From assembly GCA_021292165.1 (NCBI GenBank), contig CM037877.1, forward strand, positions 127,414,402 through 127,478,401: a DNA stretch of 64,000 nucleotides, given 5' to 3'. The notes beneath the pieces were generated by a model. It did not search any database and was not told the DNA's origin. It was given only the letters and a program-made list of their open reading frames with translations. This document shows, piece by piece, positions 44,532 to 55,888 of this stretch (position 1 is its first letter; each line of letters opens with the position of its first letter). Source of the stretch: Shinisaurus crocodilurus (taxonomy: Eukaryota > Chordata > Lepidosauria > Squamata > Shinisauridae). The translations under genes and the position numbers were made by a program.

Positions 44532-45302
44532 TGTGGAGAAAGCCCAACACAAGTCTGCACACACACACACAGTCTTCCCCTAAGGGAGGGGGTGAGGGAG
44601 GAGGGATGAAGTCACAGGATAAGCAGCCAGACCGGTCGTCATCCCCAACAAGGAAGAGTCTCGGTGGAGATCCACAAAAACCCAGGAAGGACCATCAAGG
44701 ACCATCAAACTATCAGGGCAGTCTCAAAGAGCTGTGAAGTACCAGTATGTCACCTTCTCCCCGGGCAGGAATAAGCCCACCTGACACGAAGGGGCAGGCA
44801 TAAGCCCCACCTGACCTGGAGGGTGGGGAGAGCGGGAACTCAGGGGTAGAAAACCCCTCTCCCTTCCGGTAGAGGGTTGTTGGGAACCCAGGGTACGTCG
44901 GGGCCAGATTCGTCCTTCAAGCGGCAGCCCGAGTAAGCCATTCTCATCCCCAGATCGGCCGACCCGGAGCCAGGCTGAAACTGACTAAGCGTAAAGTCTC
45001 TGATCTGAGGTAATTGACCAGATTCAATCCGCTAGCCTAGGAGCCTGTTCATTGAGTAACGCAGGGGTCAACTAAGGTTGTGTTGACATTGTAGTATTCC
45101 TGGAGAGCTGTTAGTTCCACTCTGTGTTTTGTGTAAACAAATAAAAGCCTTATTTGGTCATTTAAAGGGCTTTGGTTTCCTCTTGTGCGCGAAAGCCTCT
45201 CAGGTGGTCGCCAGCGCTCATACGGGCTGTAACTCAGTGCCGGTTAACCCGTTAAGCGCCGAACTCACGCAAAGGATCCATTCCTGCTAGTGATCCTTTA
45301 CA
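44532..45302 (+). repeat. Element B 3' LTR
   Basis: Near-identical to 39010-39775. Visible differences include an extra 'attcc' near 45280, g/a at 45119 and TTTACA instead of TTCACA at the end. AATAAA at 45140-45145 would be the polyadenylation signal of the element transcript. Confidence 0.94.
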
Positions 45303-45307
45303 GAAAC

Positions 45308-46500
45308 AAAACTGCTTTAGAATATTTAGTTTCATGATGGATATGGTTGTAGTTATTATATAGTCAGGATTACAGGTGTTATGCCCCCAACCGTGACCAA
45401 CAGATAGGACTCTGGCACAAAGCGGGAGAAACCACGTCAGCCCCATGACACATCAGCCCCCTCCGTTCCCTAGCAGCCACGTCTGTTCTGTTCTGAGCTG
45501 ACTCCACCTCCATTTTGTGCAAAACCAGCTCTGCTCAAAATCATGAAGAGGAGGACACAAAAGGAAAGCTTTGCACCAGCTTATCGGGTCGCACTCACAC
45601 TCCCTACCTTTCCTCCTGTCCAGCAGCCCGGACTCACAAAGAGGCTTCCCCCCCCAACACACATTCCCTCTGCATAAGGTGGCCATTCTCTTTCCTTTCA
45701 CAAAGCCGCAAACACTCAGCACTGCCTCTTCTGCCCAATCCAGCAGGACTTGGCACTGCTGCTGACTCACGGACGATATCTCACCATACACATGGGCTGC
45801 TGTAATTGTCAACAACTGTGCAAAGAAATAAAATGGACACCGTCAGAATGCCACTGCAGCAAGTCCAGCTCTGCCTGCCTTTGGCTGAACAATGGCCCTG
45901 CCACCCCCAAGCACATCCATTTGCCCACCCTTCTGCATTTGTCTTTGTTGCCTGAGAAGGGACTTGGAAGAGTTAGTTGGTCACGGACTCGAGATTAATT
46001 ACTTCATAGTTCTTCCATTTCCCCTTCTCTCTATAAACTTGCTGTGCTTGGGAGGTCCAGCAGCACCACCCACCCTTTCATTTCTCATGGCTACGCCACT
46101 ATAATGTGGAAATGTGAGGACAGAGAACATGGTCCTAGAAAGGAAATTAGCATTCTACTGTAAATTCAGCCCCTGACTAAATATCAGGTGGTGATTGCAT
46201 GTAGCATATACTAGGTATGATGACACTTACAGGTGCAAAAACATTAGGGTCAGTTCTGCACGTGACTGTCCACACCTCCTCCCTCTCTGCCACCACAGCC
46301 ATAATGGGCTAAGTCCTGTCATTCATGGCACACCACTAGAGCCAGAGGGCTGACATGAAATGCCCCTGCCATTTTTCCATCCAGGTTTCAGCAGTCATAT
46401 ATTGAGGCATGGCATCCATCACCCTGCTCCCCTGCCTTGCTTACCTGCACAGAGTGCATTGTCCTTGCATTGCCAGTTGGTGAAGTAGAAGCTCCTATTC
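45308..46500. other. No recognised feature
   Basis: No gene or repeat family could be supported; C run at 45648. Confidence 0.45.
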
Positions 46501-46600
46501 CAGTGTTCTCCAACCTTGGGTCCCCAGATGCTACGCTGGCTGGAGCATGCTGGGAGTTGTAGGCCAAAAACATCTGGGGACCCAAGGTTGGAGAACACTG
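46501..46600. mobile_element. Fold-back hAT MITE (family H), copy 6
   Basis: 100 bp with CAGTGTTCTCCAACCTTGGG ends and perfect 8-bp duplication TCCTATTC (46493-46500 and 46601-46608). The left arm is shortened. Confidence 0.93.
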
Positions 46601-47213
46601 TCCTATTCAGTTCCATATCTGGAATCCTGAGGTAAGATAGCTGTAGGAGTTCTGAGAAGTGTGGGAAAGTGTGGCTGCAGGGAGGGCAAGTTGTTAGCAA
46701 GCACAATTTATGACGTTGCACAACATCATCACTGATCACCCTGTCAGTTCAGGTGTCAGCCTTAGCTTCCGATTTCTTGGCTTTGTGTAGCTTGAACCAT
46801 CCTGAGATAGCCTTAACTCTGGTCTGAAGCTGACAGGTTTTTTAAATCATTGAATTTCCCTGGTTTTTGAAAAGGACGTTTATAATTAAATGTTGGCAAT
46901 CCTTCCCTCTCCCCAGATTTGAATCAGATTTCTTGCAAGTTTAGGGCTAGATTTTCACAGCCATCTTAATGAGCGTAGACAGAGTGTGAACTGTGAATGC
47001 ATGTTCAGTGTAATGTGTGACTATACCCCTAGTGTGAGACATGATGCTTGGATGTCCTTTTCCTACCACACAGAAAGTAAGAGCAAGGACTGGGGCCCTT
47101 GCACTGCATTTTTGCTTTCAGAAAGGTAGCGTGAGGTCCTGATCCTTCTGCTCCCAGAACCTGTGCATTCCATCCCCACCCCATTTCTCTAAGGGTCACA
47201 CTGCAGGTTGCTT
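46601..47213. other. No recognised feature
   Basis: Nothing could be supported. Confidence 0.45.
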
Positions 47214-47288
47214 TCATAGATCATAGAGTTGGAAGGAGCCTACAAGTCCAACCCCCTGCTCAATGCAGGAAACTAGAGGAGGGGTTTT
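47214..47288 (-). mobile_element. 5S-SINE tail fragment
   Basis: Reverse complement of the CR1-like tail plus the 'cctctagtttcctgca' junction unique to the 5S-SINE copies at 36763 and 63492. The 5S head is missing. Confidence 0.75.
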
Positions 47289-48050
47289 TAAAGACGTAGC
47301 TAGGGTTCCCCCCCCTTTTTTACTCAAAAGTAAGCTCACAGCCAGGACCTTATATGGATCAGGACCCTAGAGTGGTGGCTACTGGCTAGGAGGCTTTAAC
47401 CCTTTCCCCTATTTCTGCAATTTACATTACAACTGGATGCCATTTTCGCAATGTAAATTGGAGGGTGTGTGTGTGATCCAGATTGGAACTACAGCTGTGG
47501 GGGGGAGACTTAAAGTCTCCCTGCCACCCCCATGCTAGGGTCCCAATCTGTGTAGTAATGTGTAGTCTCATCTTGTGAGGTCACATTCCATAACTAAATA
47601 GGCATGGCACATACAAGCCTCTGAAAACACTGGAGTACTGGCAACATTCTAGCTTCAGAGTGAAACTGAGTGAAATAAACTGAGCATGCCCGACCTAACT
47701 TTGCCAGCAGTTTCTGTCATGGGGCAGAAAAACCTTAATAACTTTTAAATTGTTGCTCTGAATTTCATTGAACCAAACAAAGGAACACTTCCTCAACAAG
47801 CCAGAATAATGTACATCAGAAATGTAGTACTTTTCACGAAAATTTGAAAGAAATATACATATATACAGGGTGATGGAAACATGCAAGGGGGGGGGGACTA
47901 GAGTGCTCCTTCTCTGAGCATGTTGATTCTGTTGTGATATGTATCACTTCACCAGCTGCAGCACATTGTTTACACATGGAAGAGACAGAATGGCTGTAAA
48001 CAGGTTTGTTGTGTCTTACTGGGATCCTTGTGTTTTCGCATGGGAACCTA
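47289..48050. other. No recognised feature
   Basis: Nothing could be supported; a G run at 47888. Confidence 0.45.
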
Positions 48051-48052
48051 GA

Positions 48053-48450
48053 CTGTGAGAACAATATGACCTGGTCACATGGTTTGTATGTTCTGATGAC
48101 GTGCTAACTTGTTTTCTGTCTGAAGCCATTTTAGAGAGAAGGTGGACTGCTTTCTCTCTTCTTCTTGTTCTTCTTGCTAGACTTTGTTCCTGCAACAATG
48201 TAATGTCTTTGCAGTGGAGTGAAGCTCAACTCACTCCACTGGATGTAATGCTTGCTATGCATTTATACTCTGCACATGGACTGTAACTAGGAAATGTATA
48301 CTCTGTAGAACTTTACTTGCTAAGTAAATAAACAGGCAGAATTAGACCTGTGGTGTTCCAGAATGTTTCCTGACTCCATGGATTAATCTGCAACGGGGAA
48401 GCTGGAAGCAAGTCTGATTACAGGGCAGACTGGGCTGGCCAAACTGGTAC
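48053..48450 (+). repeat. Possible LTR fragment
   Basis: TG-initiated stretch with AATAAA inside 'aagtaaataaacagg' (near 48326), a short U5-like part and a primer-site-like 'tggtaccgacacagc' (48447). No ends or duplication could be confirmed. Confidence 0.25.
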
Positions 48451-49210
48451 CGACACAGCACGCTGCACGCTGCGCAGGGAGGTGAGATCTGGAAGATCTG
48501 TGTGTGGAATTTCAGGCGTCTGTTAGCACACAGATAGGATTATAAATCTCCCAACTCGCACACACACCAACAGATTCTACACATATTCTGAATGCCGGAA
48601 TAGGGCAAGTTTGAGACTTCTAAGGGGGAAAAAAGAGGAAAAGAAAGAGATAGAGGGAGGAGGAGGAGGAGTGACTGGAATACCAAACTGGACTAGATGG
48701 ATGATCCAGCGAGTCCATCAGAGGAGAGCTGGACAACATTGCAGCAAACTGTGAACTTCTAGAACTTGGACTCTACACTTTGGCGTTTTTATATGCTAGT
48801 AACAATTACTACATCCTGAGGCCAGCACATAGGTTAAGTTTACAGTTTTGTTGTTTAGCTCCGTGCACAAATTTGAATCCCCCTGCTGTGTGGTTTAAGG
48901 TGCACTGAAATGAGCAGAATGGTCTAAATCTGATAATTTACCTTCATCAATGAATCTTTAACATTCCAGAAGGGTCAAGAGAGGCTTAGACCTCAGGGTG
49001 TGCTTGATGCTATGGCCTGGAGATGGATCTATATTAACCGTAGATATTAAAAATGGATATATTTCCAAAACCAACAACCCTGCCTAAATCAGTTCAGTAG
49101 TTGATGTGGCAATGCCCAGAAATGGCAAAAAAGAAAAAAGGGGGTCTGAAATTAATTAAGCAGGATACCTCTCTTCCTTTGTGTAGGTTTCCCCCTTTGA
49201 TGTTCTAGAG
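48451..49210. other. No recognised feature
   Basis: Purine-rich run at 48629-48674. No gene could be supported. Confidence 0.4.
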
Positions 49211-49389
49211 CAGGGCTCTCCAACCTTGGGTTCCCAGATGTTTTTGGCCTACAACTCCCAGCATGCCCCAGCCAGCTATGCTGGCTGGGGCATGCTGGAA
49301 TTTAGTTGTATGCTGGTATGCTCTCAGGTGCATGCTGGAACTTAGTTGTAGGCCAAAAACATCTGGGGAACCAAGGTTGGAGAACACTG
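49211..49389. mobile_element. Fold-back hAT MITE (family H), copy 7, with internal duplication
   Basis: Flanks TTCTAGAG and GTCTAGAG (7 of 8). The right arm has an extra partial repeat ('gcatgctggaatttagttgta', then 'gcatgctggaacttagttgta'), making it the longest member at 179 bp. Confidence 0.85.
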
Positions 49390-49555
49390 GTCTAGAGGAG
49401 GGCTGGGCAGACTTGAGGCTTGTGGGATTCTCTCTCTCTCTCTCTTTGTACTAGAACCCTGAGATCCACCAACAAGAGCCAGATGCAGAAGACAAACACT
49501 GAAAACTTAAAAAGTCTGAGCCTAGGAATTAGTTTTGAGTACCAGAAGTGAAAAT

Positions 49556-49620
49556 GTATTTATTTATTTATTTATTTATTTATTATATTTTTAAATCGCC
49601 CATCTAGCCGGTCACCTGGC
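49556..49620 (-). repeat. LINE/SINE tail with (TTTA)n
   Basis: (TTTA)n followed by 'aaatcgcccatctagccgg', a 3' tail read on the minus strand. Confidence 0.5.
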
Positions 49621-49635
49621 TCACAGTCTTTCTAC

Positions 49636-50333
49636 CAGGGATGTTGAAGAGTCCTTGGTCTCGAGTCACGAGTCGAGTCACGAGTCTTTGGACCCGAGTC
49701 TCGAGTCCGAGTCCGAGGTCCAAAATGGTGACTCACGAGTCACGAGTCCTGAGTCACTCCCAAAACTGACTCCACGAGTCCCTATTAAAATCAATGGGGT
49801 TTCCCCCCAACAAAATAAGGCTACTTCAGATGTGTGGCTTAAATAAATTCTAGGCACAAGTGTGCCTTTTTATTTCAAAACTCTGCAACTGATTTTGGCA
49901 AGAACAGACCAGGCAGACAAACCCAAAATAACCAGGCAGGCAGAGGAGGCAGGGAACCCCAAAGCAGGCAGGCAGAGGCCTTTGTCTTGGACAATTCAAC
50001 TGCTGAACAGGTCAAGAAGAGACCAGGCAGGCAGAGGAGGCTGGGAACCCCAAACAGGCAGGCAGAGGCAGCCAAAACCCAAATGTCTGACCCTAACCCC
50101 AACCCCCCACAACAACACATCAATCAAAATAAATCTCAACACATCGTTGGGGCTGCGCTCCTGGTAGCTGTCCATAGTGGCTGAGCAGCGGCGCGCCTCG
50201 CTTCCATGTGCTCTTCACCGGTGATCACGCTCGAGTCCCATTAAAAATATTGGGACTCGAGTCCGAGTCGAGTCAGAGGGGGGACTCAGTCCGACTCACG
50301 AGTCGAGTCCTCGAGTCCGAGTCCCCATCCCTG
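49636..50333. mobile_element. GAGTC-rich hAT element, copy 1 (698 bp)
   Basis: Ends CAGGGATGTTGAAGAG and, inverted, CAGGGATGGGGACTCG; perfect 8-bp duplication CTTTCTAC (49628-49635 and 50334-50341). About 150 bp at the left and 100 bp at the right are dense in gagtc/cgagt units. The interior has repeated 'aggcaggcagagg' blocks (49905-50070). No transposase frame. The 8-bp duplication and CAGGGATG ends point to the hAT superfamily. Confidence 0.9.
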
Positions 50334-50341
50334 CTTTCTAC

Positions 50342-51511
50342 ACACAAAAAATAATTCCTGGTTACTTTCTTTATTCCAGCAGTATACCTTAGGGCATGGT
50401 GTGTGTGTGTGATTTTGTTGTTGTTATTGTTAAAACATTGGTAGACAGAAATCCTTGCCATTCTAGTGCAAATCACCCAGAGATCTACCAGTACCGGTAA
50501 ATCCAGCCTACAGTTTCAAGTGTGAATACTTTGGTCCTGGCTGAGCTACCAGATTCAGAATGTTTCCTTAAATGGTAGTTAAGTACTGTTATCCCCAAAC
50601 TACCTGCCAAGAGAGTTTCCTGTTAGTTCCTGTGGTGGGATACTGTAGTTCCTGTAGGAAAATTAGCTTATATAGCATATCCTGGCAGTATAAATATCGA
50701 ATTTATAGCAGACCCCTTGAGAAAGACAGCCTGATACTGGCTAAGCATTCTGTCATCTAGCACCTCCTCAAGAGAGATTTCGATGTCTAAACAACCAGGG
50801 AGGCTGGCATTGCCAGCGTTGGGAGTGGGGGAAGAAGGTGGCGGTGGAGGTCCACACGGAGGATGTGGGAGGTAAATAATGCAGGATATTCTTTTTCTGC
50901 TATCTTTTTCTCCTGGAAGGGGGGCTTTGAAAGGCAACCGATTTACCCTGGTTTCCAGACATGAGTTTCTGTCACCAAGAAGGGTGACAAAGAGACTTTG
51001 AAGCAAATACAACCACCAGAAAAGGAAATAAATAAGAAGCAAGTCTCATGTTCCCTTAAGGAAACAATTGCAATGTCAGGCAGTGCCAAGTAGGGGAAGA
51101 AGCTAACAGGGAAACTGACAGACAATGCCAGTACTGAGAAATATTAATAAAAATGAATACATCTTCAGCCTCTGACAGCAAGCAGAGTGCTTTGTTGTGT
51201 TTTGCTTCTCTCAGTGCCTAAAATGGGGGAGGCCTTTCTTCCGTTTCCCCCATGCATAAAATATTAGGCCATCCTCACACTCATGTACAACATGCATTGT
51301 CTCTCCTCGCTCCCCTGCATACACACACACACACTGTACATACACACTGAGGCACACATGAAAACATTAATTTCCAGCCCTCACAATCTTTCATTGTTTT
51401 TCTCAAAGCTCAGTGTCCGGGAATTATTCTCACTCTCCCGCTGCCCTCTCCTGGAATATTTACACACACACACCGGTCCGCTGCCCTTGTGATTATTCAC
51501 ATGGGTTAGAG
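50342..51511. other. No recognised feature
   Basis: Nothing could be supported beyond short CA runs near 51322 and 51464. Confidence 0.45.
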
Positions 51512-52602
51512 CAGGGGTCCTCAAACTTTTTAAACGGGTGGGGGGGCAGTTCATTGTCCCTTGGACTGTTGGGGGGCCGGACTATAGTTTGAAAAAATAT
51601 GAACAAATGGATCAAGTAAAAAAAAAAAAAAAGGACTGGGGTCCTTTTTTTTTTTTTACTTGATTAAATGGAAAGTTATTAAATTAATAATAAATTAATT
51701 ATAAATTAATTTGCTGTCTAAAATGGAAATACATTAAATTTTAAAAAGGTCTAGAAAGCCTTGATTTGCACACTGCACATATCTTATTTGTAGTGCAAAA
51801 AAACAGGAAAAAACAATACAAGGATCACAGCCTTAAAAGTACAAACCCATTCCCTAGGGTAGGTCAGGAAGACCTGGTACCCAGAGAACATACTGAGAGC
51901 CAGCGTGGCATAGTGGTTAGTTAGAGTGTTGGACTGGGGGACTCGGGAGATCCGGGTTCTAGTCCCCGCTCAGCCATGAAGCTCACTGGGTGACTTTGGG
52001 CCACTCACTGACTCTCAGCCTAACCTACCTCACAGGGTTGTTGTGAGGATAAAAGGGAGAGGAGGAGGAGGAGGATTATGTAAGCCGCCCTGGGTTCCTT
52101 TCAGGAAAGAAGGCAGGATACACGTGTAATAAATAAATAAAGAGCTGCCCTCACCCCCTGGGTCCTAGCCACATACTCGCCTCTTGCTCGGCCTCAGTTT
52201 CCCACATCTGTAAAATGGAACTAGCACAAAATTAATCACCAGAAACACAAGTCTCAGGGCTGCTGCGAGGACGAACCGACCTTGGGAAAGGCTGCTTTAT
52301 ATCAGGGTGAGAAGGCTTAAGCATCCTCCAGTCCAGTGTTCTCCAACCGTGGGTCTGCCCCTCCTCCCCTTCCCCCCTCCCAGGAGATGCAGGGCGGCGA
52401 GCGGGCGGGCGGCCCGCGCCTCGCCGCCAGCTCAGCCTCCCCTTACCCCGCAGGCAGGCAGGCAGGCAGGCGGGAGGGAGGGAGGGAGGGCTGTCCGCGC
52501 CCCACCTCCGGTTCATTCGCTCCTCCTCCCCTTCCCTCGCAAGTAGTCTCTATCGGCCGCCGGGCCGGATGTGTCCCGCGGGCTTTAGTTTGAGGACCCC
52601 TG
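51512..52602. mobile_element. hAT element with nested SINE, 1.09 kb
   Basis: Perfect 16-bp inverted ends CAGGGGTCCTCAAACT and perfect 8-bp duplication GGTTAGAG (51504-51511 and 52603-52610). Left subterminal text ('ggggggccggactatagttt') recalls hAT elements widespread in tetrapods. A SINE (51897-52141) and a scrap of MITE H (52334-52356) are inside; the right part is very GC-rich. No transposase frame. Confidence 0.92.
51897..52141 (+). mobile_element. tRNA-derived SINE, copy 3
   Basis: Same family as 25923 and 28078; box B 'gggttctagtcc', tail 'gtaagccgccctgggttcc' and (AATA)n. Inserted into the surrounding hAT element. Confidence 0.9.
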
Positions 52603-52973
52603 GGTTAGAGTCTCTCTGCTATACAAATAAGCATGTGTTGAAAGATGGGGAAATCACGTTTGCCAGAAGGTGCAGTGGGTGAAGCTGGGAGCTAAGAGGT
52701 GGTACCTGGCAGATCAGGTGCGCAGCCTGGTAGGGTAAGAGTGGGACTGAGTGTTATCTGGTGCAGACAGAAGGTGGCATCTGGCTGGTCAGAGGAAGAG
52801 CGTGGTTCTGCCTGCAGGTGGGGTCCTCCTTCCAACGGAGATCATGAGACTGCAGGTCTAACCCTGCTACAACCTGGCAATCTAATCAACTCTGCAGGTA
52901 TTATCGCGCCAGAATGGAGAGTAGTATGGTGAAGAAGAACCCTTTTTCTGTTGAGGGCCATATCCCCTTGGAG
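52603..52973. other. No recognised feature
   Basis: Nothing could be supported. Confidence 0.45.
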
Positions 52974-53043
52974 CAGTGTTCTCCAACCTTGGGTCCCCAG
53001 ATGTTTTTGGCCTACAACTCCCAGCATGCCCCAGCCAGCGCTG
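52974..53043. mobile_element. Single-arm member of MITE family H with its own duplication
   Basis: Only the left arm (CAGTGTTCTCCAACCTTGGG to 'gccccagccag') followed by CGCTG, yet flanked by a perfect 8-bp duplication CCTTGGAG (52966-52973 and 53044-53051). It either moved as a 70-bp unit or lost its second arm after insertion. Confidence 0.88.
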
Positions 53044-53051
53044 CCTTGGAG

Positions 53052-55825
53052 GGTAACCAGTCAGAGGTGGCATGCCAGCAGTGGGTGGCTCCAGAGCCAA
53101 AAGTGGGTGGGCTCACCACTTTTCTCCCTCTGTCCCTCTCCCTGCCTCTCCCTCCCCATCCAGTGAGCAACTTCGGGGGGAGGGACAGTTGCATTTGCTA
53201 TGAACTGATTGCTTGCAGAGGGCTACAATTTATCCACCCGTTTAAAAAATCTGCAAAGAAGCAACTAACAAATTTTGTGAACTTGTGTGTGTCTGGAATT
53301 CAGCAAACCTGGCTTGTGTTAACATGAAGAACAGTGCCAAGCCACATTGTTACAGACTGGGATGTGGGAGCAGTTGGCAACTAGTTACCTGGCTGAGAAT
53401 CAGGGTCTCCACCCCATGGGAGTTTTGGAAGGAAGTAGGGAATCCTGTGTGTGTGTGTGTGCTTTGGGACTCCAGCACTGGGTATAAAGACAGTCTGTGG
53501 AGTTGGCTGATGGGGAGACCTAGCTGCTGCAACAAGCTATGGCTGCAAACTCTGAGGGGATGTGACACCCGGTAAGGCAAAATGGGCCATGAAATATATA
53601 GGATGATGACTAGAATGCAGATGGTACAAATCATACAGTGAATATGGCGAAACACAAGTGAGGTCACATGATTGTGCCTACTTTGTGGCAGTGTTGTTGT
53701 TGGTGTCATACTTCTTTGCCTCCTTTGTATTCTCAAGTAGCTGTCCAGCAGAGCTTTTCTGGGTAGTGGTTGAATAGGTTATTCAGATTAGACCTAGGTG
53801 GGGATGTGATAGAAACCTTGGAGGCCTTCTGTGACAAATTTGGAAGGCACTTTGAGGATAACATTTCTCATAGCAACTCTACTTTTCCTTAGTTGAACTT
53901 GTCTGGATGAATCACAGTTCCAGTTTATTTATGTCCCAGTGCCAGCTTCTTTGTGGAAGTGGTCACTGTACACCTTCTTCTGTGGGACTGGGTTACCTTC
54001 AGTACTTGCTTCTCCCCATGCTAACTCACCTTCCTCTCCCCAGTGGAGCTGCAGCAGGCTCCAGGGTTAGACCTGTTTCATAGCCCATTGTTCTGAAGCA
54101 TACAGAATACATTGGTTCCAGTGCAAGCTGAGGCAGACGTTGGCATGCCACTGAACTACAGTTATTTTTTTCCTTCATGTATAGCACTGGCCACTAGTGA
54201 CTAGTTTTGCTGGAGGGACCCTTTGAAAATGGACGGTAGGAGGCAGGCCTGGCATGAGCTGTCTTGCCGCCTGAAGCAGAAGAACTCATGCATGCTGCCA
54301 CCATGCGACACACACCCCACCGCGCAACCCTCCCTCACCCAGTCCCAGCCCAGAGAGCCCCCATGCAGCAGCAAAGGAAAGGTGGTGGGGTTTCTTCTGG
54401 GTTGGGGCTGGCGGCGGCGGCAGGAAGGGAGGGTTTGCATAACAGCAGGGAGGATTGAGATCTCATGGCTTAAATATTGCGAGGTGTCGGCCCTGTGCCC
54501 CAGAGCCCCACAGCAACGGAGGGCTGGCAGCTGCTTTCTGGCTGCAGCAAATGCCGCGGTGGGAAAACGGCTGGCGGGGCTCTCTAGAGCACCTGCTGGA
54601 GGTGGCGGTGGGCTCCCCGGAATGGGGCTGGGCTGAGGTGGGGGAGCAGCACAACTCGCCGCTCTTCCAGCTCTGCCATCTCACGTGGGTGCCTCTCCCT
54701 GCTTCGAGGGTGGGTTGGCCCACATAAGAGGAATGGTGGGTCAAGGCCACAACCCCTGTTCCATCAAATGTCCTGCTGCCACGTCCCATCACCACGGATA
54801 GCATGCCTCCACACCCTTTTTTGTCCTTTGGTTGGCAACTGGAGATCAGACAGAAGCTCTTAAGCTTCCAAATCTGGCTCTCAACATAAATCATACTGAC
54901 ATAAATAACATAAATCATTAGCCTTTCAGTATCTTGCTGACCACATTGCTAGGGGCTACATTTGGGCTAGAATTCCTGGCCACTATGGGGTGCAGGCAGT
55001 GAACACTTGGGATTCCTTATGGAACATGTTTAAAAAATGCAGTTTTCCTCTCCAGCACTAGCTCACATTTCCCTCTTATAAATGCCAGTCGTGTTCTGTT
55101 GCTGACTTTAGCTGACTTAATGTTGTCAGATAACTAGCAACTATGGATGAAAGCATATGCCTTGCATCACTCCAGTGTTGGGTTCCAGTCTTGCCACAGT
55201 TAGCTCTCTCTGCTTTCAGCTTCAGCGCACATATGCCTCTCTTGCTTTGATAAAGTATAAAGGAATGAGAGCTGAGTCAGAATCATCTTTTAAATGGAAA
55301 GCGCCTCATTAGGAAGAAGCAGACCAGCTCCATGGAGCTGTGGAGCAAGGCCTGCCAGAGTACCTTTGATAGCAGCAGATCTGCACCTGCTCTCAGCTGG
55401 CAACATCTGGTATGGGATGCATCCAGTACAACAGCCACAAGAGAAGATTACACAGGAACATGGAAGAAAGTGGGCCATATGCTTAGGAATGAAAAAGGGA
55501 TTAGCTTTTTATATGGTCGAGAAAGGGAGCTAAGCTGTGTATGCTGTAAGAGGCTGATTGGGAAAAGGAAGAGGTTTAGCTCAGCTGGAGAGTGCATCGC
55601 TTGCATGTTGAAGGTCCCAGTTTTAATCCCTGGCACCTCCACTTTAGGATTTAGGAAGCACAAGTGGGAAAGACCTCCAGACAGTCACAGTGTAGACAAT
55701 AAGAATAAGAGGGCTTCCCTGGTTTCCACAGGTTCTTTCTGACTTCTACTCTTTATTTCTGCTTTAACTGAAGCCCTTGTCATGCCTTCCAATTCTGGAA
55801 TTACTTTAGACATTCTTCTAAACCA
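53052..55825. other. No recognised feature
   Basis: No gene or family recognised across 2.8 kb; a (GT)n run near 53446. Open frames such as 54223-54636 have no domain. Confidence 0.4.
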
Positions 55826-55888
55826 GGGGTCCCCAACCTTTTTGGACCCGTGGGCACATTTGGGAATTTGGGAAACTGCTGTAGGCAC

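Larger units (their letters stand above)
39010..45302 (+). mobile_element. Element B: near-complete Gmr1-like Ty3/gypsy LTR retrotransposon
   Basis: A 6.3-kb plus-strand element with LTRs 39010-39775 and 44532-45302 and a perfect 5-bp duplication GAAAC (39005-39009 and 45303-45307). A primer-binding site starting TGGTGGCAGACGACGG abuts the 5' LTR (39776) and a gggaggg polypurine tract (44525-44531) abuts the 3' LTR. Order: gag, protease, integrase, RT, RNase H. By eye the LTRs differ by only about half a dozen substitutions and one 5-nt indel, so the insertion is fairly young, yet gag, protease and integrase are disabled. It is the same family as element A in opposite orientation. Confidence 0.95.

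Noticed and set aside
49905..50075. CRISPR-like array or minisatellite
   Set aside because: The 'aggcaggcagagg' blocks are few and irregular, with no spacers, in a vertebrate context.
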